Positions 38,976 to 53,200 of a stretch of 64,000 nt of DNA are shown piece after piece; the stretch's first letter is position 1; every line of letters starts with the position of its first letter. Made by a program: the position numbers and the translations under genes. Below the pieces are notes generated by a model. The model saw only the letters and a program-made list of their open reading frames with translations. It was not told where the DNA came from and searched no databases. The stretch comes from Hydractinia symbiolongicarpus (Eukaryota; Cnidaria; Hydrozoa; Anthoathecata; Hydractiniidae), in the NCBI RefSeq assembly GCF_029227915.1, contig NC_079885.1, positions 20,469,001 through 20,533,000 of the forward strand. The letters are read 5' to 3'.

Positions 38976-41250
38976 CCAACAACACTTACCAAGACTGAAA
39001 AAAACGATTGATATCTGGCCACGAACACCACTACATTAGTTCGCCATTTTGAAAATAGATAGGTCGAAAATAAAATAATTATTTTGTTGTCATTTGCATA
39101 AATTATCTGAATACATTAGTTTGTAAACAAGTCCAGGTTAGTTTAGCTATGAGTACCACCACTATACAGCCAACTATGATGTCAGATTTTTTCTTGGAAA
39201 TTTCAACAAAAGTTTTTAGAGTAGCAGAGACTAGATAAGTCATCTCGAGAATTATAATAAAATTTTTTTGAAACAAAAAGAGGGTAAAAAAAAGGGTAGA
39301 GGGTAAATTACCCCAGAGTATGCACATTTTGGTTGCCCGTCACAATTATGTCCTTCTCCATCATATATTGTAAGTGGTTTCCAATGCATGACCCAATTCT
39401 CTTTGTGCATGAATTATATTCTCATTTCCTCTATTCACGATGTACATTCCACTACTAATTCATTTACTTATCTACCACTAATTATATAATTCATTAATTC
39501 AATAATTTATTAATTATTTACTTGTTTAACAATTTATTTTCATGCATGAGGGATGTTTATTTCTCTTTCGTCTTCAATCACAAAGGTACACTTTTACTTC
39601 ACTATAAACAGATAATCACACATGGTGCCTTTTTGCACCCAAAAACATGTGCTATCAAATAATCATGAGCTAAAGGTAGCATGCACAAGCTGGTCCAGTA
39701 TTGGCTCAGCACGTTGTGTAGACCTGCCACAGTTCCTTAGTCAAAACATACATCAAATTTTGATAAAACAAGGAAGCTTCTATATTGGTGCCATTCATGC
39801 AGTCTATAATTGGTGCAAAGTGATAAAATTTGTGTTTCAAAAAAAGACGTCAACCAAGTCAATGAAACCCATCTTAAAACATGCGAGATTAGGAAATCTT
39901 CGGAGAATGATGAGATCAAGAAAACCCACCACATTGTTCTGACAACATTGTTAATGATGCAATTTCAATTGATTCTAACTTGAATCAAGTTCAAAGTACT
40001 GATGCCAATACTTCTAATCCTATGAACCCCTTTTACTCAAGCAACCTACATGTTCCGTACAGGCATAGAGATGGATTAAAACAAAAATTGTATTTTGTGC
40101 TGGTAAAGTTGGAGAAAAGAATGATGAATGTTGGATAGTTAAATACTACAATGCCTAATGCCACTAAAACATCAGTAGATTTTTTCGAAAAGTAGAGAAT
40201 CAGAAGATTGATAGCTTTGGTGTTGTTCACCAAGATATATTAGTAATAAACTCCAAAAAAGTCCACGAGAGTCCAGCTAACCAAGATGAAAAAACTAATG
40301 TAATTTAAAAATGAATCTGTCTATGATGACGTTTAAGATTTAGGAGAAGAATGTAATAAATATATATCTTTGTGGTGTGTTATTTCTTCCAAAGTCATTG
40401 ATAGTTTACCATCTGTCAAGGCACTGCTAGTAGCAAAAGGTTTTCAAGAAGTTCTTAAACCTTTAGGACTGATAGATCAAGATGTTCCTGCAAGCGAATC
40501 AGCATCACTCTTATTATTAGCTTTATTCTTATTATTAAAACATGACAATTAAAGTTGCGAGACATCACAACAGATCTTTCAATTGATAAAACTGCCCATG
40601 TTTAGCCTATATTAATAAATTACCTCAAGTGGATTCAATTTACCCCATTTCATCAGTAAGTAAATCAGGTACTCACCACAACAATTCTGACATCATAAAT
40701 TTATCAATAATGACTTGAATAATCAAACACATCAGTAATGGAAACAATTCTTCCTAACGTAAGTACTATGCGATAGGCAATTTAAAAATCCTTCACAGCT
40801 GTTATTAGTTTGATGTCTGTAGTCACTTCAGAAAAGTGCTGAAACTACCAGGGTGAGTCAACTCTGACAGACAGACCAGTGAAATTGAGTGACTTGTCAT
40901 CTTGTTGAACAAATATGAATAATATATCCAGATTTCTTTATTGTTACCAAATTAAATTTTTTTGGCTTATTTATACATATCGATATACAGATGGGAATAG
41001 TTGTCTCAAAGTGCTTATTTCAGGAGATGGCCTGATTAAGCAGTTTTCCTCAGTGATGCTCCCTTTTTTTAAAAGTATATTATACTTAACTACTTTGATT
41101 TCTATCTTTATGGTTGCTATCTCTGAATAGCATATTTTTACTCCAATTAGTTACCTGTGTCAATGTCCTTGTAACTTGTATGGTTATTAAAGCACAAGCC
41201 ATTGTACTGATTCTGTTTTCTGCTTTCTTTATTGTTAATTTTGTTCATTT
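38976..41250. other. Intergenic, no gene recognised
   Basis: AT-rich DNA upstream of the acyltransferase gene. A 106-codon plus frame at 39,622-39,942 (with KVIKFVFQKKTSTKSMKPIL) is the longest; I cannot place it in a family and it has no clear splice sites. A possible 5' UTR splice acceptor (TTTTAG at 41,249-41,254) precedes the first coding exon. Confidence 0.4.
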
Positions 41251-41262
41251 TAGGGAAAGTAC

Positions 41263-44200
41263 ATGCTAAAAATGGTCCAATTCTTATTAATGACATTTTT
41301 TTTCTCTGGTGTGTTTTCTTTCAATTATGGTGGCATTCCAAAGGAGTTTGATCAAAGAAATGCACAGTCAATCATCAGCTTATTGGAATCTAACAATACA
41401 ATTTTTAATGCTGAGAATTTTGACCTAAAAGAACTTTATAACCTCAATTGGATTAGCATATTGGCTGATGTCATAAAAGCGTATAATGGTAGCAAAGCCA
41501 TGAAGCTTGGTGATTTATCTGAGGAATGTCTTAATTCACTGCAACCATATGCATATCTTCTAAAACTTAAACCTTCAGATCTTAATCCAGCAGTTTTATG
41601 GAAAATTTTAACCTCTCCAGCTGGAAAAAGTATGTATTGTCAAGTATATATTTTTGTGCTTTGTAATATTTTAACAGCTCTGCAACAAGGGTTGACATTC
41701 ACAATCCTTCATTTTACATTCCTTAAGAATAATATGTGACAAAGCACAGCAAAAAAAAAATCCAGCTATTTTTTTCAGGGGGAATTTCCAAGTCTCTTTC
41801 TTAATCAATGCATGTTACCCACAACAACAACAACAACAATTCCCCTCAAAAAAACACAATAGTAGACTCAGCTGAGTGAGCACAAGGCAGACTGGCTATA
41901 TTTATAAGAAAAATGAAGATTCTTTCTAATCGTAACCTTTTCCACATAACCTTCTGTTCTAATGTTTTCATGATTCAGAACATTAATTTTTGAACATGAA
42001 AAATGTTTGGAGGTAAGGTTTTTTGGAAGAGATATTTACAATCAAACCTATAAAAATTCAGATTTTTTTTGAAAAATAAATGTACATTTGAAAAAGGCCT
42101 GATCAATAGAGGCTTGATCAAAACATAAGTAAATAGTATATATTAAATGTAAAACAAATACTTAAATATTAGGAAATGATGGAGTTATTTATTTTTTGTG
42201 TTTTTAATTTTCTTTTTTTTATAAGGAATTTTTTCCACATGATTCTAAAAATTGTGTCTGCTAAGTGTCTGAGAGGTTTGTCTATGACTGCTTGACAGTA
42301 ATCTGACCATTTCCATAAAAAAATGTCTGCTAGTAGAAGGTATTTTGCTATTTCACATGTCTGAATATTTGAATATCAACAAAAATAATCTGTTTCGAAA
42401 TGATTACATCATGCCACTAGAAAAATTATGGTTCTTAAAAAGAGAAAATTATATCATGATACCTGTATATGTCTGTCACACAATATGGTAAGTAGTAAAA
42501 CACAGAAAATACAGTAAATAAAGGACAGGAGAACCTGTGAATTTATTTACGGGATAGTGACTAGTCATTTAAATAATTTCTAATACCCTTTATAATTGTA
42601 AAATTGCTTTTAGTGTTGGATTCTTGGGGAAAAGTACCAGAGCGTGTACTTCTTGGCAATTTGAATTGGATTGGTGCATTTGATGAATGTAATGGTGAAA
42701 ATGGTACAAAGTATTGCATGTCAACAATGAATTTGTTCAGAACAGCTTCAGTAAGCTTGCAAAAATTGTATTTTCTTTTGTTTCATTATGTTATGTGTAA
42801 GCCTAAGATCAAAGAAAGAGATAGTAAAATGTAATATATATTCTGTGATAAGCAGACAAGTGGGTAAATATGAAATTAATTCCATTACAGTTAAGGAAAT
42901 ATCTCGTATCTCACTACACCAAAATAGAGTTCATTAACTGCCGATTTTATTTCAGCTTTAGTGTTTACCTCCTGCTGACTAAAAAAATTAAATGCAGCCT
43001 AACTAACATTTGATTTTGTTTAAAACTAAAAATATAAAAAACTAATGTTTAAAAATTAATGTATATATGTATATCAAATTTTAGTTAACATGCAAAAAAA
43101 TAGCAAGTACAAATTTTAAATTTGTGTACCTTTGGTTGTGCATAAAGTCAAAACAATTTAAAATTGGATTGGGCTTGATTTTTGGTCTTTTAAGTACCAT
43201 TAACATATTCTACTGCTTGAGTTAGTACTACTGCAACATTCTGTGTAGCTACTTACTAGTTACTTACTAGTTACTAGATCTCTTAGTTATGAATGCTATT
43301 TTTGGCTTCCTTGGCACAGCAATACGGGAAAGAAAACGATATGTGAATACAAAAAAAAAATGGACCTCCACCCATATATACAGGAGCTTATAGACCGCCT
43401 CCTGCCCATGTAAACCCTTTATTTTTAGTTATACTAATTAATATGTTGACGATTTCCAGAATAAAGTTAAAGTTGCAAAACACTATGTAATTTTTTATTT
43501 GTTTTTTTTTTTGTTATGTAAAACTAAACAAGTGTTGTGTTTGGTAAAAAAATCTGTTAACATAAGACCTGTTATAATAACTATGATGAGCCGAAAGTGA
43601 GTATTTTGTCGAACACTCACTTATTATTTTTGGTAATGATAAAATGTGGACAAAGCAAAAGCTGATTGGAATTATTGAAAGAGTGAGGGTGATATATAGA
43701 AAGTAGTAGATAGTAGATATATAGAAGTAGAAACGTCTTACCTTGTCCGCAAGAATTTTCCGCGGATGATAACACAAGCAAGGATAGTTCTAACAGTGAC
43801 GAAATCCGAGATAGCAATGATGAGCTATTTGAAGAACTCTAAAAGAACAGTCTTTCTGTAGTATATATTTTGTTGATGTAGGTTAAAAGCAAGTCATCTC
43901 TTTAACTTATTTCAGCTGAGATAAAGGTTGTTTAAACCTTCAGTCTTTGGACTTTAGTGTTTAAATCTTGCCCTGACTTTATTTTTTTCGTAATTTCTGT
44001 ATATTAGGATCGCTTGCGCAAACTAAATTATTATAGCTTGGGCGCACAATTGATTGGCCTGGTTATATTATTGTGCACATTTTAATAAAAAGAAAAGTTG
44101 AACTCTATTCTATTTACCCTGGAACAGAATTAAAAAAAAAATAGAAGTGTTTGTTCCTGTCCCTTTCGTTCCGCAAAATTTTCTTAAAGTGGAAAACAGC

Positions 44201-47200
44201 CTTAACCAAGTGAATGTGATAAAATGTTAAAGAAATTGCGAAGCATCCAATTCAAAAGGTTTTTAAAATTCAAAATAAATTAAAATGTTATGGTATAACA
44301 TCTATATTTAAAAATGCTGCACTTTGTGAAAAGTTGCTCCTATGTATTTTTGCCTTTCACAAGGTTTTGTGTCTCTTTGCAAAAAAGAACTAAACTGACG
44401 TTTTACAGACTTATTTTTTTGTTTTAGTTTCAAGGATTTTATGGCACATGCCTACCAAAGCAGTGTAACAGTGCTGATGTTCATCAAATGCTGCAATTTG
44501 TGAATTTATGTAAGTTTTTTTGCATTTATTAGTAAGATACTAGTCAATAAAGCCCGTGGAAAAATCCACTAAGGCAGGATAAAATTGAAAATAAGCGTCA
44601 TATGAATTTTGATGACATCAGCAACCCATCTGCAAAAAAATTAGAACCTTGTTTTTACGTTGCCTCTATTGTGTAGAGCTTAAAGCGTTGAGCAAGAAAA
44701 TGTATGTAATCACATGCTTTTGATGAATGGTTAATGAGATATAAGGGTTTAAAAATTACCTAAATAAGTGCCTAATAAAAGTACAAAAAATGTTTCTTTT
44801 AAAATTTGTATACTTGTTGCCTTTATCTTATCTAGAAATGCTGATCAAGAAAATGTGTAGGATCGTGTACTTTAGACAAACGGTTGCAGAGATATTAGGG
44901 TTTTAAGGTTTTTTGACGACGTCATCAACCCATGACGTCATCCACGGATTCGGCCACCCAAGTTTGGAAAGCTTACCCAAATTGGTCCCAGGTGGTCCCT
45001 AGTTACCCCTGCGGTGAAAAAACAATCACGTCACCACTTCGTTTCCAAGTTATTTGGCCTCAAAGTTTTAAGTGCACTGTAATGGCTTCATCAATTTAAT
45101 ATAGGATATTGTCATTAAAGTAGTGTTATTGACGTCACGCCGTAACGTCAGAAAATTTAACATATTAGACATATATTTTCGGAAACATGAAGGAAAATGA
45201 ACAGATCCACTTTGCCTGTCCCAGAGACACGAAACTGGCGTATTATTATATAGACTAGTCGATAAGGCCCATGGAAAAATCCACTTGGGCAGGATAACAG
45301 AGAAAAACAACCGCCATTTAAATTTTGATGACGTCAGCAGAGACATGTCAGATCACAAATTTTTTTTTCAGAAATGTGTATGCCTGTTGCTTTCATCTTA
45401 TGGATCTTATGTACAGGATCATGTACTTGTGACAAATGGATGCAGAGATATTAGGGTTTAAAGATTTTTTTATGACGTCATTAACCCGTCCATTCCGAAA
45501 GGGATTCGATGACCCAGGTTTGGAAAACTTACCCAAATTGGTCCCAGGTAGTCCCTAGTTACCCACACAGGAGATGACGTCAGTTCTTTCCAACTGTTTC
45601 CAAGTTATTTAGCCTTAAATTTATAAGTGCAATGCAATGGCTTCACTAATCTTAATATACTTTCCTTTGACGTCAATATTGCTCTAAAGTTTGCTAATTT
45701 ACAGAACAAATTTATAGGCGATGTTTTATAGACTTTATCAAAGAAATTTTAGCCACTTTGCAAAAGTCACGGACAGAACTGGCGTATTATTATATAGATT
45801 TCACTCACATTTTTGTTTAATCAAACAAACAACAACCTTTTTAAAGCTTCGATGTTATTATTTCTATTCATTGCCGCCATGTGTAGTGTTGGTAATGTCA
45901 CTTATTTGTATAATTTTGTGTCAAAGTGTTAAAACACGTTTTCAGCCCATGTGAAACACCTGTGTTTTTTTTGCAATTGTGCTATACAGTAAACGATACC
46001 GATTGGTTTTTATGTTGTACTATGAAATGCAAATCCCAAGATTAAGAGCACAATCATGCTTTTACAGTGAAACATCAAAATCAGGCAGTATTAGTTTTTA
46101 TGCCTCGTTGCATTATGTGATAAATAAATTTTCTAATTTAAAAAAAATCGAAGTAATTTTGTTAATTTTTGTTTGAAGTTGTTATTCCTAGGTCACCACA
46201 GAAGGAAAAAATCACTGTTTGATTTTGATACTTTTGGAATTCAAAATTGTTTGCTTTAAGCCTTTTTTCAAGTTCACAAAACAAATTTAAAACATTGTTT
46301 ATATGAATGGAAACAATGAAAATCTGTTTTTTATTTGTTTACGTTTTTATGGTACCATTTTACTATTGGTTTCACAAAGCATTTAGCATGGCTCCATATA
46401 CGTAGCCCTGGTTAAATAAGCAATAAATTAATTATATTGACCCTTTTTTTAACAGTCAAGTTATTAACTTTAGACAACTTGAACATCATAAAAATGAGTA
46501 GACTTTTGATTTGAAATGATTATTTTAAGTTTATTTTCTTACAAGTTTCAAATGCATTTTTTAACTTAGTGGATATTGTGTTTTGATGCCAAGATACTTC
46601 CGTCTCTATGTTAATTCTTTTTACAATTTTATGTAAAACTTTTTTGAAAATCGGCAAAGTATTAATGTTCTTCTTTGCAAGTATTATGATATTTCCCTAT
46701 GACCTTCTATAAAATATCTGTATCATTGGGTTTTTTATTTCAGTCTTGAAAGGCATAATTACATTTCCACAATGGAGTGTTACATTGTGTAATGAGCCGT
46801 TAAAATATGAAAGTGGATTCATTGTAACAATGTAAGTCATCTTTTCATTTTTCTCCTGCTCGTCAAGGAAAATTATTTGTTATGCACACCTACCTGCCAA
46901 CATTTTTACAAATCTTGATAAAATACAGACCTAGTTTTTTATTTTTCGATAAATAATTTTGTTTTTGCACCAGAGATTTATCTTTCAACAAGGTCTGTAA
47001 GGTTTTAAAGAAATTTTAAAGCAGTCAGCTAAAGCTAAAGCCAATTTTATTTTTTACACTTAGTCCTTAAAATTTTTTATAAATTATAGTTTGCTTGCTT
47101 CATTTTAATGTTTTAAAATGTGCACTCAAATGGTATCATTATTGTTGCTGTGAAATATATTGTCTTTTAAAAAAAAGTCTGTGGGATTATACTCAAAATA

Positions 47201-50200
47201 ATTGATTATACTTTAAAAAATTCTAGTTCATGCACAACATGTTTTTTTTCTATCTATTTTTAATTGTATTTTTTGGAAGCAAGGCTTTACAATTCAAATG
47301 TTGAATTAAGTTTAAAACGCATTGATAGATTATTCAGAGAAACGTGTCATGATGTTTTAGCAAACCTCCGAGCTATTCAGTGTAAGGTTAACATGCTTTT
47401 TGTATTATTTTCTATGGTTGCTAAATTTGTTACAACTCTTAGGCTTCTTGCTATGGTTTGGAATGCTTGAATGAGATAAAAGAATTTGAAATCACTTGCA
47501 TGTTCCTATGGAAATATGAAAAGCATTGTATAGATTTTTAATTAGAGCGAATAATTATATTTAATTGTATATTTTAGAGTCCTGTTAGCTATCTTATTGG
47601 CTTTATGTTTGTTCGGGAGTTTCCTAGAAATTCTACAGGACGTGTGTTTGCCACATGATTTGTCACCATATAGAACAATTTCCCATCAAATTGATGATAC
47701 ACCTGCTACAAAGAATGAGTTGTCTTCATTTGAACAAGAGCAAAATGGTATTCATGTTCAAGACGATAATGCAGTTACAATTACAAAGCCTGCGGTGCGA
47801 GGTATATAATTCAAAATAGGTTTCATATTCATCTGTTGTTTTTAAAACTCTTGGAAGTGCCGACTTAAATAAGCAAGCCAAATAAGCCAGGCCTATCAAT
47901 AAGGGGAAAGCGATCGCTCTTGCTCACAGAAAGACTTACCCAATTCTGAGAATTAGAAACTAGTTGAGCCATTAATGGCTCCCCCAATTCCGCAAAAAGT
48001 TTGTCCGGCTGGGCAATATCAATTTATCTCACATGGAAATAAATGGTATTTTTCTGATTATTTGCAGTAAAAAATATATAAAGAAAGATAGGTAAAATAG
48101 ATAAAAAAGATTATTTAATAAAATATATATTATAAACTTATTCTATTTTTTCAGGTTGCTTGCCCACTCTAAATTATTGTAACCTTGGGCGAGCAATTTC
48201 TTGCTTGGGTGTTATTTTCTTATTGATAGGCTTGTGCTGTTTAATTAAAATTTTGAACTATTTTCAAATCTTTACAAAACTAAAGTACTTTTTTTAATTA
48301 ACTTTGCCCTATAATCTAAATTTTAGTTAATTATTTTAGTTCAGCATATCGCATGTTTTTCGTGAAATAACATTGTCCTCCATCATCTTCTATTTTACTG
48401 GAGAATATAAAATTGTTCTCAAACGTCCTCATTCTTATGTTTTTATGTGTTACATATATGGAGATTTTATCACAATTATATTTTGGGGCTATTCACATTT
48501 CAAAATTCCAAACAGCCTCACCCTTTGTAAGAGGGCCTACTTTGTGTGTCAGCTTATTTTGTCTTTGTTGTTGCGTATATTTGATTGCTTAGACTTAAAA
48601 AAAGTGAATCTATTTTTTTATTGCTGCTGGAGGACTAACAATTTTACATGCAGATTCCAATGCACTTTTTTTTAGGTAACATAATTACACGGCTTTTCAT
48701 TTGTTTTTCATTTATTAAAAACATGAAAGCCATACTATCTACAAAAGTGCCCAAAGGTGCGATCGAATCGATTAATGGCATACGTACAATTAGTATGACA
48801 TGGGTTATACTTGGACATTACTACTTCTTCGCTACCATTGTCGGTCATGTCGGTGAGTTTCCACTAGAATTCTTGCTTTAGATGCGGATGCGTATGCTTG
48901 TAATTTGCAAATTTTTGTCATCATAGTGGTTTTTGTGTAAATGTATCACCTTTTAAATTTATAGTGAAGTTACAGTGAAGCAGCACAAACATTGTTTTTA
49001 TATAGATTTCAGTTCCTGCTAGCAACCTTTTTGCGGTTAAAATCAGATTTTGGCTTGCTTTTAAAATTTACCTGTAGACAAAATGTCAGAATTGATTTTT
49101 CTCAATTAAAATCTTCTTTATACCTTGACTTAATTTTGTCTGACAGAGTTGCTAGTAAATGGGTGAAAAAATGTTTTAATTTTTCACAGAAAGTATTGAT
49201 ACATTTTCAGATAACATGTTGGATGTTGGGAGTATTATTCACAGGTTTAGTTTCATGCCAGTTGGAAATGCGTTTGTCTCAGTGGACACCTTTTTTATGT
49301 TGGGGTAAGGTAATCTATTCAGTTATAATGACATTTACACAATATTTGTAAGCTTCCATGAATTGATTTTGTAATCTTTGTAATTTATTTCACATGATCT
49401 TACTGAGAGCAACCAATCGCAAAAATAAATTCCACATTTTGTGTAAAAGACTTTAATTTCAAACATTTGTTCCACAACAATTTCGTTAAGGGCTTCTCTG
49501 AGGCAAAAACAAGTTCTGAAAAATATGAAGGTTTTTTGTATAATCAAGAAACATTGAGCTGTTCTAAATATGTTTGTTCAAACTGATTGAGATTTTCTCA
49601 CAGCATATATGTGTTCTGTTTTAGCGGCCTTCTTGTAGCATACTTGACATTGAGGAGAATGGAGAAGTTTGCGAATATGTCGATCATCGCAATTATTTTC
49701 TTTTTTCTGAAGTTTTATTTGCATCGATTTATAAGGTAGGTTTTGAGTTTTTTTTTTTTTACTTTTGATTATATCAGACTGTCCTTTACAATATAGTTTT
49801 GGGGAAAGTTTACATCCATATCGTTAAAAAACATTTTTGTTCGGAAAAATGAAACTTCAAGCACTCATACCGAATCTTTTTTGCTGATAACTCTTGACAG
49901 TTCTTTATACGGATTCGGAGGCAACTTTCTCCAAAAAGGATGGTCAAACAGAAACTCTGTAGCGAATTCCTCTCCACAGAGAAGCTGTTTTTAGTTCTTG
50001 ATTGACATTACGGTTGTTTTTGATTTTGCCTTTAGATTGACACCCTCCCTCGTAATGCTTATTTTGATATGGAACAATATACTTCCCTTAATGGTCAGAG
50101 GACCCTGGGCCCTTTGGCTACAACAAGGTGTCTATTTGGAAAATATGAAAAAGCCGTGCAAAGATTATTGGTGGACGAATATATTGTATATAAATAATTT

Positions 50201-53200
50201 CTGGCCGAAAGGATTTGGTGATGAGGTAGGATTTAATTTTTTCGTAGTTTGTGTGAAATGACTGTTTCAATTGAAAACTAAAATGAAGCATCTTTTATAG
50301 AATACTTAGCACTCTTATATTAGGAAAATGGGAGCTAAGTTGTAGCGGCTTTTGCTAACGGTTGTAACAGCTTTTGGGATCACCTGATAAAACAAAACAT
50401 ACTTAAAATGTGAATAATAACTATGCAATTCTTTTTTTTGTGTATTGGGTACAACTTAAAACTAGCTGAATTAAAATGTCTTTGTTCCTAGAAGCGTAAC
50501 CATGCCTGTTATGTACTTCTAACATTAGTCACACGCCCTGCACTAAACTTTTAATTATAGAAGCTATTTTATTTCAAGTAATTTGTCCATATCATAATTA
50601 TTTCAATCATTCTTTTATGCAATATCTGATTGCCACAGTAGTCAATTAACATTCCCAGACATAATACTGGCGTAATCTTGACTGTTGTGTCCCAGTGCTG
50701 CTTGAATGAAATCTGAATTGAATGAAAAATTTTTTTCTGGGAATGTTTATCATGACCGGATGGTTTTAGTTATACCAAAGTTCATTCTAAGGATATTATT
50801 TTTTGTTTGACTTTTATAGTGCGTTGGATGGACTTGGTATTTAGCCAATGACATGCAATTTTATGTAGTTTCGCCTGCCATTTTATTAGTCATGTATTTG
50901 TAAGTACCTTATATTCTATACTTTATATTCAGTTGATATATTTAATGTTCTTGTAGTGCTGCTTTTTACAATTAAAGGGGAGGAGGGAGGAGGAGGGTTG
51001 ATTTAGTCCAGAAAAATCTGGAAAAAAGCCATTTTAGGAAAAAGTCCTGGAAAAACAGCCTTTTTGATAACAGTCCTGGAAGAAAAAAACTTTAAAACAG
51101 ATCTGTCAATACTTTGTTCCCTCTTAGTTTTTCGGTATGTGTACCATTATTTTTTATTTTCCACTTCCACATAGCCTCTTTATTTCCATTTAGCAACCTT
51201 GTGGGAAAAGTACCTACTTTAGGAACTTTCTAGTCTACATTTTATCAATTAATCCATAAATGTCACCGCTCCTCAAAATCTGCATGTAAAAAACCAGTAT
51301 AACAAGAATGTATCAGCTTCAGAAGATTATTGTTAGCACAGTTATAAAGATGTGGTGTGATAAAAAAAGTTAAAATATTGCAGATTTTAAGTGCATATCT
51401 TTTGGTATACATTTTACGCATAAGTACTAACACCTTGCCCTGTTTTTAGAATAATGTGGATAAATTTTCCTTGTAATTTTAAAACTAAACTTATCATACA
51501 GCTTACTTACGCTCAGTGGTACTTCATATTACTATAATCATTTTGAAAAAATAAAATTAGCTTAGAAAAACAGCAAGTAGCTAGCTAAGCTACAACCCTG
51601 TAAAAATATTTTCGCGCCCTTTAATGTTAAGGTGCCATATGCAAAAAAAAATAATATTATCAGGCTATTGGATGTTGTGATTATGTAACTGTCACCACTC
51701 TATTGTCTTTCACTATGATGGTTAGTACTTAGTAATATGGATGGATAGAGCCTCATTATTAATCCGCACATCTAGAAGGTGTCTATAAATGACACTATTT
51801 TCTCGAGATTCTTATCCAGTAAAAAAATAAAAGAATAACTTGTCTTGTGTATATCTATTCCTAATAAGAAAGTCTAAAATTCCATAGTTTTGATTTGTGA
51901 AAATATAAAACCAAAAATTGCGTTTTGACCTCACAAAATTTTTTTTTCTAGACAGTGCGTCAGAACCCTTCGAGTAACTATTTTATGTCTTTTTCCAAGA
52001 ACAATTTTTAAATTAAATGGGATGAAACAAACATGCAAAATCACTCGAAATTTCATTTGCTTTTTTGCCTTCCACAATGGTAACATGGTAACTCTCTCAA
52101 TACAACATTTTAAAATTAGCATATCATCTCTGTTCTCAACTTCATGCCATGTTATAATTTACAAATTACATTGTATTATGCATGTAATTTTTTTAAAGAT
52201 ACGACCTAGGTCAACGTAACTAACATAAGCAAGATCATTCTTAAGAAAACTAAATTGCTCAAAAGAGCTCTTACGTTTAGCATTTTCCAATTTGATAAAC
52301 AGCTTAAAATATCACGTTTCTTTGAAATAAGCCAGCCAGCTACTCATATTATCATTTTCAATTCTATCTATTATACCTAACTCGTTTAACACCAAGAATA
52401 ATAAACAAACCATTAGAACGACCCAATTTCTGGCAGATACATACTATTATACCATATTATCACCAAATGTTAACAATTACATTGTATGACAAACTAATTT
52501 TGCAAATATAACAAGTAAGTAAACCACATAATGGACTACCTTGCTGTAATCTAAAAATTTGCTCATAACTTATCTCGTTTTCCCGGGACGAAAATGGATA
52601 TGAAAATAGGACTGTTTCAAAAAATAGAGGTTTTCATATGGGGGTCAGGATCAGTATCAGTGTTGATGTGGGGATTTGGGCGAAATATAGGGATTTCGCA
52701 TCAAATTGTGATGTGGGAGTTTGAATTGTAGGTGGTGAGATCCATGTCTAGTACACACTATTCCCCTTTTTTAACTGTTATAAATGTTGTCACGGCCCAA
52801 ATCAGCTTCTAATTCGACATTCAAAGGTCTGGGATTTTCTTTTCGAAATTTTCTCTCCACGCTAAAAGGATATGGTTGAAGCAAAATACAGTTTCAATAA
52901 AATTTTGTACCTACTTTTGCTTCACAATATCTTGTTTTTGTTTTTCTAGTTTAAACAAAAAACTACGGAGTGCAACGCAGAGACACGTGGCCGTCTTTCT
53001 GTTCATATCATTGCTCTGCTTCATTTCTTTTGTCATAACTGGCACCCTCATTGGATATTACGACTTGCCAACTTTACAATCTGCAACTGGCTTACCCGGG
53101 AACCCACGCCAGTAAGTGACTCTTTGCATTGGTTGTACTGTGTGCGACGATCTTTCGTAAAACTATTTAATGCGGCATTGGTATATTAGTTATGGCGTAC

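Noticed and set aside
39622-39942. 106-codon open frame on the plus strand
   Set aside because: No domain or family resemblance, no splice signals and no neighbouring exons; length is within chance for this region.
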